This document shows, piece after piece, positions 60,901 to 64,000 of a stretch of DNA of 64,000 bases (its first letter is position 1; each line of letters starts with the position of its first letter). The position numbers and the translations under genes are program-made. The notes beneath the pieces were generated by a model. That model did not search any database. It saw nothing but the letters and a program-made list of their open reading frames with translations, and was not told the DNA's origin. This DNA comes from Quercus robur (lineage: Eukaryota > Streptophyta > Magnoliopsida > Fagales > Fagaceae), in assembly GCF_932294415.1 (NCBI RefSeq), contig NC_065536.1:7128474-7192473 (forward strand), written 5' to 3'.

Positions 60901-61088
60901 ACATAAACACATCAAAAACACATACATAAACACATATTTAGCATATAAAAAAATATATCAACACAAAGAGATAAAGCAACACACAGAGAGAGAGTAACAG
61001 AGACTCACTTGTGCACAGACTCCTTGAACTTCTCCTCCTCAAGGAATTGAAGTATGAGAAACACCAATTCTCTGCTCAAAGATGACAT
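50756..61088 (-). CDS. TPR2: TOPLESS-related transcriptional co-repressor (TPR2-like)
   Basis: TPL/TPR proteins are nuclear co-repressors recruited by EAR-motif factors such as Aux/IAA and JAZ-NINJA. Twenty-five coding exons join in frame to 1130 residues: 61009-61088, 59884-60063, 59667-59780, 58644-58802, 58070-58244, 57799-57925, 57141-57256, 56885-57020, 56655-56764, 56062-56131, 55915-55988, 55741-55836, 55572-55664, 54436-54563, 54082-54316, 53824-53991, 53646-53732, 52975-53127, 52686-52796, 52391-52570, 52180-52308, 51962-52057, 51549-51731, 51294-51469, 50756-50972. LisH (MSSLSRELVFLILQFL) and CTLH (FTKVDDNRYSMKIFFEIRKQ) are present, with R67, Y68, K71 and F74 of the EAR groove. A Pro/Ala-rich linker with LKRPRTPPA leads to two WD40 propellers (FHPSHHTLL; CGDDKLIKVWD; VSSGADAQLCVWS). 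No lesion is seen. Assignment to the TPR2 branch rests on remembered similarity. Confidence 0.96.
52127..52145. repeat. 19-G homopolymer in TPR2 intron 21
   Basis: A pure G run on the + strand (poly-C in the transcript) between exons 21 and 22. Long G runs are scarce in plant DNA and can form quadruplexes; the exact length is prone to sequencing error. Confidence 0.7.
54938..54958. repeat. 21-G homopolymer after a T run in TPR2 intron 13
   Basis: A T run (about 54923-54937) switches directly to about 21 G. It is the longest of three G runs in this gene and lies in its ~1-kb intron 13. Confidence 0.7.
56208..56465. mobile_element. Stowaway-like (Tc1/mariner) MITE in TPR2 intron 9
   Basis: The ends CTTCTTCTGTCCCAATTTGT and, reverse-complemented, CTCTCTCCGTCCCAATGTGT are inverted repeats of the plant CTCCCTCCGTCCCA type. 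They are flanked by TA dinucleotides (56206-56207 and 56466-56467). The element is 258 bp and lies wholly between exons 10 and 9. Confidence 0.85.
58014..58029. repeat. 16-G homopolymer in TPR2 intron 5
   Basis: A G run preceded by GGGAGAAGAGGGGGA, about 40 bp downstream of the exon 5 donor in transcript sense. Confidence 0.7.
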
Positions 61089-61420
61089 CTTTCCCAGCCA
61101 AAAAAACCCAACAAACAAAGCCCAAAACCCCCAAACAACCAAAACAAAAACAGCTCAAACAAAGAGAGACAGAGAAAAAAAGCTTCAAAACCCACCAAAG
61201 AAACAACCCAATTAAGCCCAAATCACACACTCCAAGCTCAGAAATGCTCAAAACAACCTTATATCCCTCGAAATTCAAGCTCTTTCCGGCGATTTCTCAG
61301 CTCTGAATCCGAGGTTTCTAGGGTTTCAAAGGCTGCGGATAAGAGAGAGAGAGAGAGAGAGACTTGGTCTCGCTATCTTCGATGCGTTTGTACAGAGAAG
61401 AAGCTTGGGTCCTTTCTCTT
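61089..61420 (-). promoter_or_regulatory. TPR2 5' UTR and proximal promoter with (GA)n
   Basis: Sequence immediately 5' of the ATG at 61088 is pyrimidine-rich in transcript sense. It contains a (GA)n run on the + strand (61342-61362), i.e. (CT)n in transcript sense, a common plant core-promoter/5' UTR feature. The transcription start was not located. Confidence 0.4.
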
Positions 61421-62106
61421 TCTACTGACCTATCAGTGATAAGCATATTTACTTATCTGATCTGCAGATTTACTTATTGTATCTGTAGTTGTATCCTTAT
61501 CATTGCTTGAGTGATAAGACCAATGAAAGATAGAGAAAGAGTGTGCTCCGGAATCGAAACCACACATTCAAATCTAGTGAATATTCGCTTCACACGTCCA
61601 GTCGTATCGTACCCAAATTTTTATTTATTTTTTCTTTTCTTTTCGCACTGTCGCTTTCGCTTTTTATCTTTCTCGTTCTATTGGGTGAATGGTCTTTTCA
61701 ATCTTAAAATTATCACTTTGTTTTTCACCCCATTTTCTCGCGACTTTTTGGTTTCAGTCATAATCCACTAAAGTCCAGCAATAAAAAAAAATAAAAATAA
61801 AAATAAAGTTAGCCAACAAAATTTTATAATATTTTTCTCAATAAGTTGAGTTCATATTCAGATACCGCTTATTTTACTGAAAATTAAAAATGTTATAATA
61901 AAATAATTTTTAAATGTGTGAATATTTCCGTGGGATTCATTTTTAATAAAAATTCTAGTGAAAAAAATAGATTTGTGGGTCCCGTAAATAGTGCATGGGA
62001 TCCACTGAAAAAGTCACCACAGCCATAGAAACTGAGAAACGCGCTTCCAAAAAAAAAAAAAAAAAAAAACGCAGACGCGTAAACGTGCTATCCAAAAGGG
62101 TATTAT
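61421..62106. other. Upstream intergenic sequence
   Basis: No gene or clear repeat is recognised. It contains an A run near 62048-62069. Confidence 0.4.
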
Positions 62107-62276
62107 GTGTGCGTTTGGTATGGCTTAATTTTTCCAGTTTATTTTACTATTCAGCTTATTTTTTATACTATTTATGAGTTTCATTGTACTATTTCAAGTA
62201 ACTTTTACCTTTATTTATAGTACTTTCAGCAAAAAAATTTTAGTTTCAACAAAATAAGCGGATCTCAAACAAACTC
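62107..62276. mobile_element. MITE-like repeat (GTGTGCGTTTGG family), copy 2
   Basis: Aligns with 20623-20785: GTGTGCGTTTGG, ACTATTCAGCTTATTTTT, CTTTATTTATAGTAC and ACAAAATAAGCGGAT in the same order. The right end CAAACAAACTC is a weak inverse of the left end. It lies about 1 kb upstream of TPR2. Confidence 0.55.
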
Positions 62277-64000
62277 TATATGTCAAAATAAAATGAAATA
62301 AATTAAAAAAAAAAATTGAGACTCATCTGAGCTCAAAATAAAGATGTTGTGAAAATATTGTGAGATTTTATTGTATCCTTATTTTTTTTTTCTTTTTAAA
62401 AGATAAGTGACAAAGTTGTTGTACATATTAAATGTTTAATGTCTTTATCTCTTTCCTTTTATTCCATAAGTTCTTTTGTTTACACTCATAATAAATTATT
62501 AAGCTACTTTGCCAATAATCTTCCTGCTTAGGTGGATTGTAACTCAATTCAAAGTTTGTCCTCATCTTAGCTATTCCAAATTGGATTTTTGCACTGTAAG
62601 GTGCTAAAAGCACTCACATTAATGTGGTTATTACAATAGCCGTGTAAGTTTATATAGACATTATTCATTTTTCATTTAGTTTTTTATTTTCTTTTTATGT
62701 ATCTTGAGTATAAAGAAAGAGAGTTAAAAATGGTTATTGTTTGTGCAGAAAGAGAAATTTTTTTTAAAAAATTTGATATTTTAGTAAAATATAATATGAA
62801 ATAAATAATCTAATGTGGTGTGTTTTGAAAAGTGAGTATGTAAAATAGAAAATGTATGTTCTTATGTTAAAATAGACATAAATTTTTTCATGACCGAACG
62901 GATGCAAATGCTCTAATTTTGAGATTGTTTGGTCTCTTAGTACTATTTGGCACTTTGCCTTTTTGGTGTACTTTTGTGGGTGGCCTTCTATAATATTTCC
63001 TTTATTCAACCAAAAAAAAAAGTCTATTTATTATATTTTATTTTTATATTAAAATACATTGTGTTTAAATAAGAAGTTAAAAAAAAAAAAAAAAACCATT
63101 TTCTCAAACGGCTGCTACTCCTAGTGTGTGTATATATTAGATATTTTATTTTCATTAATTTATTTTAATTAGAAAATAAATTGACTAAAAATACAATTAT
63201 ACATTGGAAATTAAAAAAAAAAAAAAATCAGAAACCAAAATTTTATTTTGGAAATAAATTTAAGTCTTAAAAAGACAAAAGCTTTTTTTAAAGAAATTGG
63301 ACGAAAGCTAACCTAAAATGTAAACCAAACTTATAAATTATACCAAAAAAGGCTTATAAGATAAGGAACAATCTATATTAAGTTTTCACATATTATAGAA
63401 AATAAAAATATCAAATGATATTCTAATGATACTGTATTCATGTCTATATTCAAACCCTATCTCTATTCATCTATTATTTAGCTGTAAAAATATATAGCAT
63501 CAAAAGCTCTATAACTCAACTGGTTATCCTCTCAACAATGGTAATCATTTTTTTTTTTTTTTGGTTGAATTATAAAACTTATATATTATTAATAAATAGG
63601 ACAAGATGGGAGACAATTCAACATATGTACAATGTTTTATGTTCCAACGCAACATACCACTCACTAGTTTTTTTATGTTGTCGGTTTACTTGCGCTATTT
63701 TGTTTCGTGGCTTTCATTTTTAAAGACTATTCAACATAAATTTTCTCGCGGTTTTTTCTTTTGTGGTTGTATCTTTTCGAGGGATTGGGATTGGCTGGTT
63801 GGGTTCAAAAGTCCATACTCGGTTCTCACGCGCCTTGTGGGACCCTTTTTTTTGTTGTTTTTGTCAGTTTCTAATTTGGGATTTATTGGACAATGTGAGT
63901 GGTCCCATAATGCGTAGGATTAGAGATTCAGATCTGATTGATTTTAGGAAAGTGCGACAAAGATTGAAGTGGAGGATATGATCCCCTCGTATATTTCATT
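62277..64000. other. AT-rich intergenic sequence, no supported gene
   Basis: Several A/T homopolymers (for example 63078-63097 and 63548-63562) and short frames without recognisable similarity. One overlapping pair near 63606-63981 was inspected and not called. Confidence 0.45.

Noticed and set aside
63606-63981. Two overlapping frames near the window end
   Set aside because: Low-complexity, Phe/Leu-rich translations of AT-rich DNA in different frames; no domain recognised.
1-64000. CRISPR arrays, tRNA or rRNA genes, bacterial operons
   Set aside because: None of the expected spaced repeats, cloverleaf boxes or rRNA cores were noticed by reading; a tRNA scan was not possible here, so tRNAs are not strictly excluded.

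Overview
The window looks like nuclear DNA of a eudicot plant, possibly a woody one. It is AT-rich, has many-exon genes with GT-AG introns, and is littered with plant-type DNA transposon relics (Stowaway-, Tourist-, CACTA- and hAT-like), LINEs and microsatellites. The species cannot be told from the sequence. No LTR retrotransposon with gag-pol, CRISPR array, rRNA or bacterial-style operon was seen.

Layout. 1-7.9 kb is repeat-rich and gene-poor: two ~0.8 kb direct repeats enclose an element with ~340 bp terminal inverted repeats and two decayed, uncharacterised reading frames. 7.9-12 kb and 14.1-16.2 kb hold two broken copies of a block whose intact version lies at 24.0-31.8 kb. 16.4-17.6 kb is a decayed xyloglucan endotransglucosylase (XTH) gene without its first exon. 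18.2-22.4 kb holds a CACTA-like insertion, a tandem family of membrane-anchored reading frames and a pectinesterase-like relic. 24.0-30.8 kb holds a convergent pair: a small basic hypothetical protein (+) and a PRP38 pre-mRNA splicing factor (-). 34.9-44.1 kb is an intact hexose/H+ symporter of the STP family (+), 511 residues in four exons, whose second intron carries a full-length but dead LINE (36808-42649) bounded by a 16-bp target-site duplication. 44.1-50.7 kb is intergenic with several transposon relics. 50.8-61.1 kb is a TOPLESS-related co-repressor (-) with 25 coding exons; the conceptual product is 1130 residues and closest to Arabidopsis TPR2. 61.1-64 kb is its 5' side plus AT-rich intergenic sequence.

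Three genes are clearly intact (PRP38, STP, TPR2) and one hypothetical gene is probably intact. They do unrelated housekeeping or regulatory jobs: spliceosome activation, sugar uptake at the plasma membrane, and transcriptional co-repression. Nothing suggests a functional cluster. The most informative structure is the repeated decay of the PRP38 block and its contact with the XTH relic. I found no convincing new biological system; the least explained parts are the 1.4-6.9 kb repeat structure and the 18.9-22.4 kb tandem family.
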